A DNA stretch of 64,000 bases from Anaerolineaceae bacterium (GCA_003598975.1 QZIJ01000019.1:1-64000), one strand, 5' to 3'; counted from the first letter of the stretch, positions 9,318 to 19,283 are shown. Notes: generated from the letters alone by a model not told the origin. Translations and numbers: made by a program.

Positions 9318-10452
9318 TTTTGTCGGCCTTCCAATTTGTAACTGACGCAATCGCAGCAACAACGAGCAGCGGCACCCACCAGAAGAAGTGGTTGTCGCTG
9401 TTTGCCTGCACCTGTACAAAAGCCATGCCAGCCCAAACGAGAAGGTAAACGAACGCGAGGAAAAGTTGACGCTTCCAATCCGCGTTTGCGAAGGTCAGGA
9501 AGAACAAGGGGAGGATGATGACGAAATCCCAGGAGCCGACATAGGGCGAGGCGAGAGGCGCCAGGGCAAGCGCCCAGTAGACGGTTTCCTTGAGCGGCTT
9601 CCGTTTCGAGAGAGTCCAACCCACCCATAAAACGAGAAGGAGCGTTAATCCCCACAAGATAAATTCCCAACCAGGAAAATTTCTTTTGTAGACCACGAAC
9701 AGGGATGGATAAAGCCAGATTGGATTTTGTATCATGGCTTCGAGCGCGTCAGGAATCCAATTTGGGTAGGCAATAAAGAGCGGCAGGCACAATACAAGCG
9801 ACATAACAAGTACCCTGAATGCGAAGAGGAAAACAGATTTGAATCTGCCAATCCGATAATAGTGGAGACACAACGCAAACGCGGCAAGGATCGCCAGGTG
9901 TGGTTTTGAGAATGCCATTGAAACAAAGAATGCCGTCCACCAATCATTCCCCCTCATTGCAAATACCGCGGCGAGCACCAGGCATAAGGTGACCGTGATC
10001 GTTATCTGGCCAAGAAAAAAATGATTCAAGACGGGTGGGAAGAAAAAACAAAAAAGCGCCAACGCCAATGTGTTGACGATGGTCGGTCGGCCTGGCTGGG
10101 CGAGGAGAATCAGCGCGCACAGCGCAAGGATGCCAAACGCGAACCAGACCTGCAAGGCGGAGGTCTCCGACAACCAACCAAGCGGAAAGAAGAAACCGAT
10201 TGCCATCGGGAACCAGGCCGCGGGCAGGTTTGGATTCAGGCTGGCTGTGTCATAGGGGCTTTCCCCGCGCACCAACAGATGGGTCGGCGCCCAGAGTTCG
10301 TTGTGGAAATCCATGCCAGGCGTGATCAAACTGCGGAACAGAAAACCTGCACAAGCCGCAACCAACATCAGGATGAATATGGACGAGTAAGCCTGAAACT
10401 GCTCCCACTTCACAGCATTTGTATTTTCATCCACGGCAATTTTTTTCTGCAT
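9304..10452 (-). CDS. Polytopic membrane glycosyltransferase, GT87/DUF2029-like
   Basis: Multiple hydrophobic helices; GMDFHNELWAPTHLLVRGESPYD...YPLGWLSE-type layout. Confidence 0.65.
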   Translation of the reverse strand: MQKKIAVDENTNAVKWEQFQAYSSIFILMLVAACAGFLFRSLITPGMDFHNELWAPTHLLVRGESPYDTASLNPNLPAAWFPMAIGFFFPLGWLSETSALQVWFAFGILALCALILLAQPGRPTIVNTLALALFCFFFPPVLNHFFLGQITITVTLCLVLAAVFAMRGNDWWTAFFVSMAFSKPHLAILAAFALCLHYYRIGRFKSVFLFAFRVLVMSLVLCLPLFIAYPNWIPDALEAMIQNPIWLYPSLFVVYKRNFPGWEFILWGLTLLLVLWVGWTLSKRKPLKETVYWALALAPLASPYVGSWDFVIILPLFFLTFANADWKRQLFLAFVYLLVWAGMAFVQVQANSDNHFFWWVPLLVVAAIASVTNWKADKITSP

Positions 10453-10455
10453 GGC

Positions 10456-12015
10456 TCATTCTTTTACGAACGGCGCGTTGACCTCGCGCAGTTTGGCATC
10501 CAACTCGGCGCGCAGGTCGGAGAAGAGCGCGGGGCGCGCGGCGGTCAGGTTGCTCATCTCTTCGGGGTCATTTTCCAGGTCGAACAGTTCAAAGCCATCC
10601 TCGAGACCTTCATAGCCAAAATACCAGATGAGTTTGAACTGACCTTTTCGAATCGAGAGAGTCGCTGTGCGGATCGGGCCGCGCACGTGACTGGATTTGG
10701 CGTCCATGGAAAAGATGGGACGCTGCGCGTCCTCCTCCCCGCCCAGGCCGGGCAGCAAAACCCCTTCGCACGCGATCGGGATGGGACGACCGGTCAGCGC
10801 AAGGAGGGTGGGCGCCAAATCCACACTGCTGGTGGGAGTGCGAACGTCCACGCGGGAGGTCTGCCCCGGACTGGAGATGATGAGCGGCACACGGATGAGC
10901 GGCTCGTAAAGATATTCGTTGGTATGCCCGATCACGCCGCGCTCGTAAATGTCGCCATGATCAGATGTCAACACCACATAATTTTTCTCCAGCACCCCTT
11001 CCCGTTCCATGAAGTCGAACAGGCGGCCAAAGTCCTCGTCCACAGTGGCGATGTAGGCATCATAATGCTCCCGCTCCAGTACGATCCGCGTTTCGGCTTC
11101 CTCATCCCCTGCCTTGACCAGGCGAGCCGTCGGCTTGACAGGCGGAAGCCAGCCATCCTTGAACACATCCATGAATTTAGCGCGGGGAGCATACGGGAAG
11201 TGCGGCGGATAAAGGTGGAAATACGCCAAAGCAGAAGGAGGCAGAGATTTGGACGATTCCATCAACCCGTCAAAGACATCTTCCAGGAGAAAGTAAGAGG
11301 CAACGTCATTGACGGTTTGCGGAACACCCATCGGATATTGCGAGGCGTGTTCGCGATCCGCGGCCTGTTTCCCGAGATAAAAACTGGTTTTTCGCATCAA
11401 CGCGGACATTAAGGATGCCGAGAAGTTCGGATCCAACTCCATCGAAAAACTGTCGAGGCTTCGGTAGGATGCACTGAAATCGTTCTTGAGCAGTTTCCTG
11501 TAAAAAGGCTCCTTGTTTAAATTAAACTTATACAAATTGAGATGAACGTCCAACCAGGAAGAAAATTGATCCAGAAGGAGATCCACCCAGGCGTTCTGCG
11601 TGTACCCCAACCGAATGGAATCGTCGCCCCACCATCGAAACAGATTGGAATCCGTCTTTTCGGCAGAGACCAGCCCCTCGTTATGAAAGGCGCGGTGAGT
11701 CCACGGATGGGTTCCAGTCAAGATCGAAGCAGTCCCCGGAGAGGTAAAGTTGGCTGTCGAATAATGGGAATGATAGACGTTCGAGCGGCTGGCAAATCGC
11801 TCCATGTTGGGGGTCGTCTGGCGCGCGTACCCATGCAGGGACATGTTCAACGCGGACAACGTATCCAACACGAGGATGATCACCCCCGGCGTATCTGAAT
11901 GTGATTTGCCGCCGGGAAAAAGCAGGCGGTCAACAGACTTGGACAGGAAAGTCGCCGCGGTCAACGCAAGCAGTTTGAGAAAGTCGCGGCGGCTGATGGG
12001 CGGTTTCATTGTCAT
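10456..12015 (-). CDS. Sulfatase-like (alkaline phosphatase superfamily) protein, Tat signal, copy 1
   Basis: SRRDFLKLLALTAATF Tat-like motif; VIILVLDTLSALNMSLHGY, NFTSPGTASILTGTHPWTHRAF, VLTSDHGDIYERGVIGHTN. Confidence 0.85.
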   Translation of the reverse strand: MTMKPPISRRDFLKLLALTAATFLSKSVDRLLFPGGKSHSDTPGVIILVLDTLSALNMSLHGYARQTTPNMERFASRSNVYHSHYSTANFTSPGTASILTGTHPWTHRAFHNEGLVSAEKTDSNLFRWWGDDSIRLGYTQNAWVDLLLDQFSSWLDVHLNLYKFNLNKEPFYRKLLKNDFSASYRSLDSFSMELDPNFSASLMSALMRKTSFYLGKQAADREHASQYPMGVPQTVNDVASYFLLEDVFDGLMESSKSLPPSALAYFHLYPPHFPYAPRAKFMDVFKDGWLPPVKPTARLVKAGDEEAETRIVLEREHYDAYIATVDEDFGRLFDFMEREGVLEKNYVVLTSDHGDIYERGVIGHTNEYLYEPLIRVPLIISSPGQTSRVDVRTPTSSVDLAPTLLALTGRPIPIACEGVLLPGLGGEEDAQRPIFSMDAKSSHVRGPIRTATLSIRKGQFKLIWYFGYEGLEDGFELFDLENDPEEMSNLTAARPALFSDLRAELDAKLREVNAPFVKE

Positions 12016-12028
12016 TGGCAGATCATGC

Positions 12029-12568
12029 TCAACTCAAATTACGAATCAGAACGACCACAACGCCGAGCGCTGTCAGAAAACCATAGAGATAAGCAAAAAT
12101 ACCCGCCGAAGAACCGAACCACACCGCAAGTTTACGGAAGGCCGGGAAGCGGCGGACAAGGAGCACAGCAAGAATGAAGCCAAGCAGGGCGACCACCAAA
12201 ACTGCAATTTGCTGGGATGGCGGCAGGTTGACCAAACCGACAAACGCGAACTGAGCGAACATGATCCAGAAAAAAAGCAAGCCTGCGAGCGCTGTCCCCG
12301 ATACAGAAAAATCATCGTTCAGCCATGAGCGCGGAAGGACAAACGACAGCCCCACAAGAATGGCAAGCATCTGGACGGTGTCCCAAAAAACCAAAATCAG
12401 GCCGTAAGAAAAGTAAGCAACGATTTCCCCGAACGTCACCTCCAGCATCCAACTGGGGAGTTTGAACATGAACATTAACATATACCACCCATACGCCCAA
12501 AACACGAGCGCCGAATAGACGGGAAATATTCCAGGCCACGCAGGCAAGCGTTCACGAATCCATTTCAT
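12029..12568 (-). CDS. Small polytopic membrane protein, sulfatase partner copy 1
   Basis: Paralogous to the genes at ~14.1-14.7 kb and ~16.3-16.9 kb (LPSWMLEVTFGEIVAYFSY; FAYLYGFLTALGVVVVLIRNLS). Confidence 0.7.
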   Translation of the reverse strand: MKWIRERLPAWPGIFPVYSALVFWAYGWYMLMFMFKLPSWMLEVTFGEIVAYFSYGLILVFWDTVQMLAILVGLSFVLPRSWLNDDFSVSGTALAGLLFFWIMFAQFAFVGLVNLPPSQQIAVLVVALLGFILAVLLVRRFPAFRKLAVWFGSSAGIFAYLYGFLTALGVVVVLIRNLS

Positions 12569-12586
12569 AGGCCGATTAACGAGACG

Positions 12587-14122
12587 TCACGCGTTGACCT
12601 CGCACAATTTATCTCCCATTTCCTTTTGCAGATCCGAAAAGATTTCGGGCCTGGACGCGGCAAGATTGACCATCTCGCCAGGGTCATTCTGCAGGTCGAA
12701 GAGTTCGTAGCCATCCTCCATCCCTTCGTAGCCCAGATAACCGATCAGTTTGTACGCTCCCCTCCGAAGGGAGATGGTCGCGTTGCGGATCGGAGCGCGC
12801 ACGTGACTGGATTTGGTGTCAATGGCAAAGATGGAGCGTTGCGCGTCCTCCTCCCCGCCCAGGCCGGGCAGCAACACCCCTTCACACTCCGTCGGGACGG
12901 GACGACCGGTCAGCGCAAGGAGGGTGGGCGCCAGATCCACACTGCTGGTGGGAGTGCGAACGTCCACGCGGGAGGTCTGCCCCGGACTGGAGATGATGAG
13001 CGGCACACGAATGAGCGGTTCGTAAAGGTACTGGTTCGTATGTCCCCTCACCCCGCGCTCGTAAACTTCCCCGTGGTCGGAGGTCAGGATCACATAATTA
13101 TGGTCGAGAATCCCCTCGCGCTCCATGAAACCGAACAGGTTGCCAAAGTCTTCGTCAACGGTTGCGATGTAGGAATCGTATTGTCCAAGAGACGAGCGAA
13201 CCGCCGCCTCCCTCTCTTCGCTGACAGGAGATTCGAAATACGCCGCGGGCTTGACGGGAGGCTGCCAGCCATCCTCGAAGGCATCCACAAACTCCCTGCG
13301 CGGCGCAAAGGGGTAATGGGGCGGAAAAAGGTGCAGGTAAGCCAGCGCAGAAGGCGGCAGGGACGCGGTCAACTTTTTCACGCCATCGAACACATCCTCC
13401 AAAAGGAAATAGGTGTTCACATCGTTGAGAGTCTGCGGAATCCCGTTCGGGTATTCGGCCGCGTACTTTCGGTCCGCAGCCTGCTTTCCGCGATGGAGCA
13501 GTGCTTTCCGCAAAAGCGCCAGCGCGGGCGTGGCAGAAACGCCAGGTTCCAACTCCAGCGCGACGCTGTCCACACTTTTGTGGGCGGCAATGGGGTCGGC
13601 ATGGAAGAGGTCGGTGTAAAAAGGCGACTTTTCGATGTTGAAGGCGCGCAGGTCAATATGCTCATCCAGCCACGGGGAAAACTGGTAAAGGAGGAGGTCC
13701 GCCCATGTATTTTGAGTATAGCCAAGGCGGTGACTCGATTCGCCCCAATAGCGGAACAGATTGAAATCCACTTTTTCCTCCGCAACCAGTCCCTCGTAGT
13801 GGAAGGCGCGGTGCGTCCATGGGTAGGTTCCGGTCAACAGGGATGCGGTTCCAGAGGAGGTGAAATTAGCGGTGGAGTAATGCGCATGATAGACAGTGGA
13901 TCGCTTCGCGAAGCGCTCGATGTTGGGGGTGGTATTACGAGGGTACCCATAAAGCGACATGTTCAACGCCGACAACGCGTCGAGGACGATCACGATGGCG
14001 CCGTGCGAGTCCCCCGCCGAAGCAGGCAGGGCGCGGCCAGCCATCTTCGCCATTGCCGCGACGGGCAGCAATGCCAGAAGTTTTAGAAAATCGCGACGGG
14101 TGAACGACAGTCTTGGTTTCAC
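12587..14122 (-). CDS. Sulfatase-like protein, Tat signal, copy 2
   Basis: TRRDFLKLLALLPVAA; NFTSSGTASLLTGTYPWTHRAF; ILTSDHGEVYERGVRGHTN. Confidence 0.85.
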   Translation of the reverse strand: MKPRLSFTRRDFLKLLALLPVAAMAKMAGRALPASAGDSHGAIVIVLDALSALNMSLYGYPRNTTPNIERFAKRSTVYHAHYSTANFTSSGTASLLTGTYPWTHRAFHYEGLVAEEKVDFNLFRYWGESSHRLGYTQNTWADLLLYQFSPWLDEHIDLRAFNIEKSPFYTDLFHADPIAAHKSVDSVALELEPGVSATPALALLRKALLHRGKQAADRKYAAEYPNGIPQTLNDVNTYFLLEDVFDGVKKLTASLPPSALAYLHLFPPHYPFAPRREFVDAFEDGWQPPVKPAAYFESPVSEEREAAVRSSLGQYDSYIATVDEDFGNLFGFMEREGILDHNYVILTSDHGEVYERGVRGHTNQYLYEPLIRVPLIISSPGQTSRVDVRTPTSSVDLAPTLLALTGRPVPTECEGVLLPGLGGEEDAQRSIFAIDTKSSHVRAPIRNATISLRRGAYKLIGYLGYEGMEDGYELFDLQNDPGEMVNLAASRPEIFSDLQKEMGDKLCEVNA

Positions 14123-14135
14123 GATGATCTGCCTG

Positions 14136-14678
14136 TCAAAATAAATTTCGAATCAAAACCACAACAACGCTAACGGCTGTGAGAAAACCATAAAGATAAA
14201 TGAAAATGCTGGTGGATGAAGCCAGCCACAAGACAAATTTCCGTACCGCCGGCATACGCCTGACGATAACAACCGCAACCGCCAGGCTGATAAAAGCCGC
14301 GAGAATAAAGACCAGGAATTGAACAACTGGCAATGTCATCAAGAAGCCAAACGCAAGTTGGACGATTGTGATCCAGAAGAACAGCAGTCCCGCCGTCATA
14401 CTGCCCGAAGCGACAAAGTCATCCCGAAACCACGCGCGCGGAAGGAGAAACGTCACTCCCAGCATCAAGGCGAGAATGAGCAATGTGTCCAAAAAAGCCA
14501 GCACCAGAACGTAAGAAAAATATCCCAGAATCTCCCCCAGCGGAACCATCAGCATCCAGCTCGGCAGGTTGAACATCAAGACCAGCAGGCTGTATGAATA
14601 GGACCAAAACACGATCACGGAGTAGACTGGGGATATGTCGGTCCGGGTCGGAAAGCGAGACATCAACCAATGTGTCAT
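14136..14678 (-). CDS. Small polytopic membrane protein, sulfatase partner copy 2
   Basis: LPSWMLMVPLGEILGYFSY; IYLYGFLTAVSVVVVLIRNLF; start uncertain (ORF opens at 14753). Confidence 0.7.
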   Translation of the reverse strand: MTHWLMSRFPTRTDISPVYSVIVFWSYSYSLLVLMFNLPSWMLMVPLGEILGYFSYVLVLAFLDTLLILALMLGVTFLLPRAWFRDDFVASGSMTAGLLFFWITIVQLAFGFLMTLPVVQFLVFILAAFISLAVAVVIVRRMPAVRKFVLWLASSTSIFIYLYGFLTAVSVVVVLIRNLF

Positions 14679-14772
14679 CTGTTTAACGGTTGCAGGAATA
14701 GACTGTCCGTGGAAGACAAAAGGAAAGAAGATAACAGGAGCGAAACAAGGCAAGGCGCTTCGTTTTAGGGGG

Positions 14773-16293
14773 CTAACGCTTTGAAAACTCCTTATCGCCT
14801 TCAGCCAGTCTTTCCAGTAGTTCGTCTTTCATTTGTTTGGCGATGGCTTTCTCGGAAGAATAAAGGTTGGTGAGTTCTTCCAAATCTTCGGCGTGGTTGT
14901 ATAATTCAAACTCTTCGCCGCCGCCAAAATAACCGCGATAGTATGTCATTTTGTAATCGCCCTTCCGCATGGCAATCGTGGCCGTTTGCAATGGCGCGAA
15001 GGCAGGGTTGAGTTTCGCCTCCACCGAAAACGTGCTTCGCTCGGGGTCTTCCTTGCCGCCAAATCCGGGCAGGATTTCCCCATCGCACCAATCAGGGACG
15101 GGTTTGCCAGCCAGGTTCAGGATGGTTGGAAGCAGGTCAACGGTGTTGACGGGGGCGTGGATGTCCAGTCGCGTGGCCTGCCCGGGCGCATGAATAATCA
15201 GCGGGCAATGGATGATCGGGTTGTAAAGGAGAGGCGTGTCGTGTCCCTTGCAACCGCGCTCCATCAGTTCGCCGTGATCCGAGGTGACGATCAAATATGA
15301 GTTATCGAGCACGCCAGCCTCGTCCATCGCGTCGATGAAGCGGCCAAACTCATAGTCCACGGTGGCAACGTATTCATCGTAGGAGAGTCTGCCAACGTAC
15401 ACCTTCCGTTCATCGTGCCCGTCGCCGAGGGGATGAAGCGGTTTGGACGGCGGGAAATACTTGTCATTCCAGAACATCCCATAGAATTGGCGCAGCGGGG
15501 AATAAGGCGCGTGAGGCGGAAAGAGATGGATATAGGAAAACGTCGGGGATTTCTGTTCCCGGAACATGGTGACGAGGTCGGCCAGCACTTCGTTCAGCAG
15601 GAAATAGACGGGATACGTTCCTGTCCGCGGAATCCCGCGCGGGTAATCCTTGGTGGATACGCGTCTTGCCTGACTGTAGAGGATCGTCCGCTCGATGGCG
15701 CCCAGCACCAGCGACGAGGGCGATCTCTCCATCTTGAACATGAAATCGTCCAGCGCGCGCAGGGCTAGATTGGTGTCGGGGAGTCCGTCTCCGAAGACCT
15801 GTGAAACAAGACTAAATTCCGCTGGCGACAGGTAAGTGTCGAGGTCCTTCCTGAACTGGGTCAAAAGAAAGGATGCCCAGCCGTTCTGGGAAAACCCCGT
15901 GCGGGAATAATCGTCGCCGAGCAGGGCAAAAATATTCCGGTCGAGCATGTCGCGCCGAACCAAACCAGAATGATTGAGGGCGCGATGAGTCCAGGGATAC
16001 ATACCCGTCAAAAGCGAGGCGGTGCCAGGGACGGTGTAATTTCCAGCAGAGTTATAACGGTGAAAGACGGTGGAGCGTTCTGCAAAACGCGAAAAGTTCG
16101 GGCTGGTCAGGCGCGGGTAGCCATACAGGGACAGGTGGCTGGCCGTCATCGTATCGAATATCAACACGATAATATTCGGGCGGGACAAATCTTCCGCCTT
16201 CCCAGCGGCGCGCACGAGCGGATGCGCCAGAGCGGCGGACGAAACAGTTAATCCCGCCAGTTTCAAAAAATCGCGTCGGCTAAAGTTAGACAT
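14773..16293 (-). CDS. Sulfatase-like protein, Tat signal, copy 3
   Basis: SRRDFLKLAGLTVSSAA; NIIVLIFDTMTASHLSLYGY; NYTVPGTASLLTGMYPWTHRA; VTSDHGELMERGCKGHDT. Confidence 0.85.
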   Translation of the reverse strand: MSNFSRRDFLKLAGLTVSSAALAHPLVRAAGKAEDLSRPNIIVLIFDTMTASHLSLYGYPRLTSPNFSRFAERSTVFHRYNSAGNYTVPGTASLLTGMYPWTHRALNHSGLVRRDMLDRNIFALLGDDYSRTGFSQNGWASFLLTQFRKDLDTYLSPAEFSLVSQVFGDGLPDTNLALRALDDFMFKMERSPSSLVLGAIERTILYSQARRVSTKDYPRGIPRTGTYPVYFLLNEVLADLVTMFREQKSPTFSYIHLFPPHAPYSPLRQFYGMFWNDKYFPPSKPLHPLGDGHDERKVYVGRLSYDEYVATVDYEFGRFIDAMDEAGVLDNSYLIVTSDHGELMERGCKGHDTPLLYNPIIHCPLIIHAPGQATRLDIHAPVNTVDLLPTILNLAGKPVPDWCDGEILPGFGGKEDPERSTFSVEAKLNPAFAPLQTATIAMRKGDYKMTYYRGYFGGGEEFELYNHAEDLEELTNLYSSEKAIAKQMKDELLERLAEGDKEFSKR

Positions 16294-16855
16294 TGAACGC
16301 CTCGATTATATTCCGTACGAGTACCACAAGAAAGGAGATCGCGCTCAGAGGCAGGAATACATACAGGAAAATGACCGACCGATTGGCAATCTCTTCCATT
16401 GCCCTGAGAAGCAAGTTGATTTTTCCAATGAGGTAAAGAAGAACGAGAATCCCCGCGACGACCAGAAGCGCAGACCGTGCCAGGCTGGGCGGGAAATCCT
16501 GCAACGCAATGATCGTCCCCAGATAATATGCAAGCGCCGACAGGGATAAAACAACAAGGGATGATCCCAGCCCGGCAAATTTATCGCGAAACCAGCCGGC
16601 AGGGAGAAGCACACTGATCGAGATCAGTACAAAAAGAACAATGAGACTCTCAATGAAATTAACCACCATCGAATAGGCAAGCGAAACAAGGATCTCGCCC
16701 AACGTGAGGAAATACAACCAACTGGGAAGCTTCCACGCAAACCAATAAAGCGTCCAGCCATAGACCGCCAGCACAATGACCCCATACACCGCGGCCGTTT
16801 GCTGAACAGTCGGCATGCGTCTGGCAAGCCATGCCTTCAATCTCATAAAATCCAT
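16286..16855 (-). CDS. Small polytopic membrane protein, sulfatase partner copy 3
   Basis: LPSWLYFLTLGEILVSLAYS; FLYVFLPLSAISFLVVLVRNII; 8-bp overlap with copy-3 sulfatase; start uncertain. Confidence 0.65.
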   Translation of the reverse strand: MDFMRLKAWLARRMPTVQQTAAVYGVIVLAVYGWTLYWFAWKLPSWLYFLTLGEILVSLAYSMVVNFIESLIVLFVLISISVLLPAGWFRDKFAGLGSSLVVLSLSALAYYLGTIIALQDFPPSLARSALLVVAGILVLLYLIGKINLLLRAMEEIANRSVIFLYVFLPLSAISFLVVLVRNIIEAFNV

Positions 16856-16886
16856 TCCACAAACTCCAGATGAAGCGCCTGATAGA

Positions 16887-16917
16887 AACTGCTCCCGGCG
16901 ATCCACCGGGAGCAGTT
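16887..16917 (-). terminator. Putative terminator hairpin after hppA
   Basis: AACTGCTCCCGG (16887-16898) / CCGGGAGCAGTT (16906-16917), perfect 12-bp stem; weak T-tract. Confidence 0.55.
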
Positions 16918-16934
16918 CGATGGCAAACGGAAAC

Positions 16935-19283
16935 CTACTTCATCATTTCTGGCGCGGGCGCCTTCGAGCGCATGACAGCCCAGCCAAGCAGGGCAACCAA
17001 TGCCGCGGCAACCACCCAAATGACATACTGGGTGGCGCCGGCTACATCAGCATATTGCACCACGATGGGAGCAATGATGACCGAGACCAGGTTCACCACC
17101 TTGATCATCGGATTCAAAGCCGGGCCAGCCGTATCCTTGAAGGGATCGCCGACGGTGTCACCAACCACACTGGCCTTGTGACGCTCGGAGCCTTTGCCTG
17201 TATTCGCAGCGGGATTTTTCGGTTCATCCTCGATCAACTTCTTGGCATTGTCCCACGCGCCGCCGGAGTTATTGAGGAACACCGCCAGCATTTGACCAGA
17301 GATGATGATGCCCGCCAGGAAGCCGCCAAGGGCCTCCACTTTGAGGAGCAAGCCGACCGCGATGGGCGTCACGATGCCGAGCAAAGCAAGCGAGACGAGT
17401 TCCTTCTGCGCGGCAGTAGTGGAGATGGCAACCGCCTGCTTGTAATCGGGCGGAATCTTTCCTTCCAGCACGCCCAGTTTGAACTGGCGGCGGACTTCCA
17501 GCACAATCAGCGACGCGGCGCGGGAGACGGCCTGAATGGCAAAGGAGGAGAACAGCCACGGGAGGGCGCCGCCGATGAGCATACCGACAAAGACCTGCGG
17601 GATATCCACGCGAATGCCGATGGCCTGCATCTGCGCTTCTGCCGGGACGCCGGCCGCGGCCTGGGCACGGCTCACATCCACGAGGAAGGAGCCGAACAGC
17701 GAAACCGCCGCGATCACCGCCGAGCCGATGGCAACGCCCTTGGTGATGGCCTTGGTAGTGTTGCCCACCGCATCGAGGTCGGCCATGATCTGCTTGGCAT
17801 CTTTGGTCTCTTTGTCTTCCTGACCATGCCAGGACATCTCACCGATGCCGTTGGCGTTGTCGGCAATCGGACCGAAGGAGTCCATCGCCACGTTGTTGCC
17901 GGTCAGGGTCAACATGCCGATGCCGGTCATGGCCACGCCATAAAGAATGAAGGTGGCCTGCGCCGTGCCATCCACGCCGGGGATGGTGCCGAAGATGAAG
18001 ATGGAGGCAACAATGGTCGCGGCGATAACCAGCACCGACCACACCGAGGATTCGAAACCGACCGAAATACCGTTAAGGATGAGCGTCGCAGGGCCGGTGT
18101 CAGCGGCCTTCTTGATGTCATTCACAGGCGCGGCATGTGTCCCGGTGAAGTATTCCGTTAAGCGGTCAATCGCGATCGCGAGAAGCACACCCACGAACAC
18201 TGCCATCGGCATACGCCACCAGCCGCCCCACTCGTTCATTTCAGGAGTGTTCAAATAGACAAAACCAGCAATAAAGAACATCGCGGCCGAGATCGCGGCG
18301 GAGGAAAGGAAGCCGCGGAAGATGGCGGCCATGGCGTTACCGCTCTTGCCAGCCGTATCGCCCTTCACCACGTATGTGCCGATGATGGACGAGAGAACGC
18401 CCACGCCGCGCACGATGAGCGGAAAGATGATCCACTCGAGGCGGCCAGTGATGGCATGCAGGGCCAGGCCCAGGATCAAGCCGGAGACGATGGTCACTTC
18501 ATAAGATTCGAAGATGTCCGCGGCCATACCCGCGCAGTCGCCGACGTTATCGCCGACCAGGTCCGCGATTACGGCGGGATTCCTCGGATCGTCCTCAGGG
18601 ATGCCGGCTTCCACCTTCCCAACCAGATCGGCGCCGACATCCGCGGCCTTCGTGAAGATGCCGCCTCCGACGCGCATGAACAGCGCCAGGAGTGTGCCAC
18701 CGAAGCCGAAGCCCAGCAGGGCGTCCGGCGCGGCGATACCGAGGATGATAAAGATGACGGTGCCGCCGAGCAGGCCGAGCCCATCGGTCAACATGCCGGT
18801 GATCGTCCCAGCGCGATAGGCGATGCGAAGCGCGTCACCGAACGAACGTCGGGAAGCGGATGCGACGCGGACGTTGCCTTCCACCGCCATGCGCATGCCA
18901 ATCTGGCCGACCGTCATCGAGAACGACGCGCCCATAACGAAGGCGATGGCGCGCGCGATGCCAATGATCAACTTGAGCTGATTGTCGTCCATGCCCTGGA
19001 AACGTTCATGCGCCTCGGGTGAGGGCGGAACAATATACACGGACAGGAACAGTGCAATGGTCAGCACGCCGATCATCGGCAGGATGGATTTCAACTGACT
19101 GCCCAGGTAGGCATTGGCACCGTCCTTGATCGCGCCCCAAACCTCCTGCATTTTGGCCGTGCCTTTATCCTCGCGCAGAATCTGCGAGCGCAGGAAGACC
19201 GCGTAGGCCAGGCCGAGAATGGCAACGCCAAACACAGCCCAGATCGCGACCGTTTCGAACGTGGTGAGTCCCATTGTGAACAT
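16935..19283 (-). CDS. hppA: Membrane-bound proton-translocating pyrophosphatase
   Basis: Polytopic; DVGADLVGKVEAGIPEDDPRNPAVIADLVGDNVGDCAGMAADIFESY signature; GNTTKAITKG. Confidence 0.96.
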   Translation of the reverse strand: MFTMGLTTFETVAIWAVFGVAILGLAYAVFLRSQILREDKGTAKMQEVWGAIKDGANAYLGSQLKSILPMIGVLTIALFLSVYIVPPSPEAHERFQGMDDNQLKLIIGIARAIAFVMGASFSMTVGQIGMRMAVEGNVRVASASRRSFGDALRIAYRAGTITGMLTDGLGLLGGTVIFIILGIAAPDALLGFGFGGTLLALFMRVGGGIFTKAADVGADLVGKVEAGIPEDDPRNPAVIADLVGDNVGDCAGMAADIFESYEVTIVSGLILGLALHAITGRLEWIIFPLIVRGVGVLSSIIGTYVVKGDTAGKSGNAMAAIFRGFLSSAAISAAMFFIAGFVYLNTPEMNEWGGWWRMPMAVFVGVLLAIAIDRLTEYFTGTHAAPVNDIKKAADTGPATLILNGISVGFESSVWSVLVIAATIVASIFIFGTIPGVDGTAQATFILYGVAMTGIGMLTLTGNNVAMDSFGPIADNANGIGEMSWHGQEDKETKDAKQIMADLDAVGNTTKAITKGVAIGSAVIAAVSLFGSFLVDVSRAQAAAGVPAEAQMQAIGIRVDIPQVFVGMLIGGALPWLFSSFAIQAVSRAASLIVLEVRRQFKLGVLEGKIPPDYKQAVAISTTAAQKELVSLALLGIVTPIAVGLLLKVEALGGFLAGIIISGQMLAVFLNNSGGAWDNAKKLIEDEPKNPAANTGKGSERHKASVVGDTVGDPFKDTAGPALNPMIKVVNLVSVIIAPIVVQYADVAGATQYVIWVVAAALVALLGWAVMRSKAPAPEMMK

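Noticed and set aside
10021-14086. 463-aa and 486-aa plus-strand ORFs that resemble each other
   Set aside because: Their similarity simply mirrors the paralogous sulfatase-like genes on the minus strand.
16815-19022. Plus-strand ORFs (448 aa, 188 aa) opposite hppA
   Set aside because: Antisense to a highly conserved pyrophosphatase; low-complexity His/Asp/Arg-rich translations.
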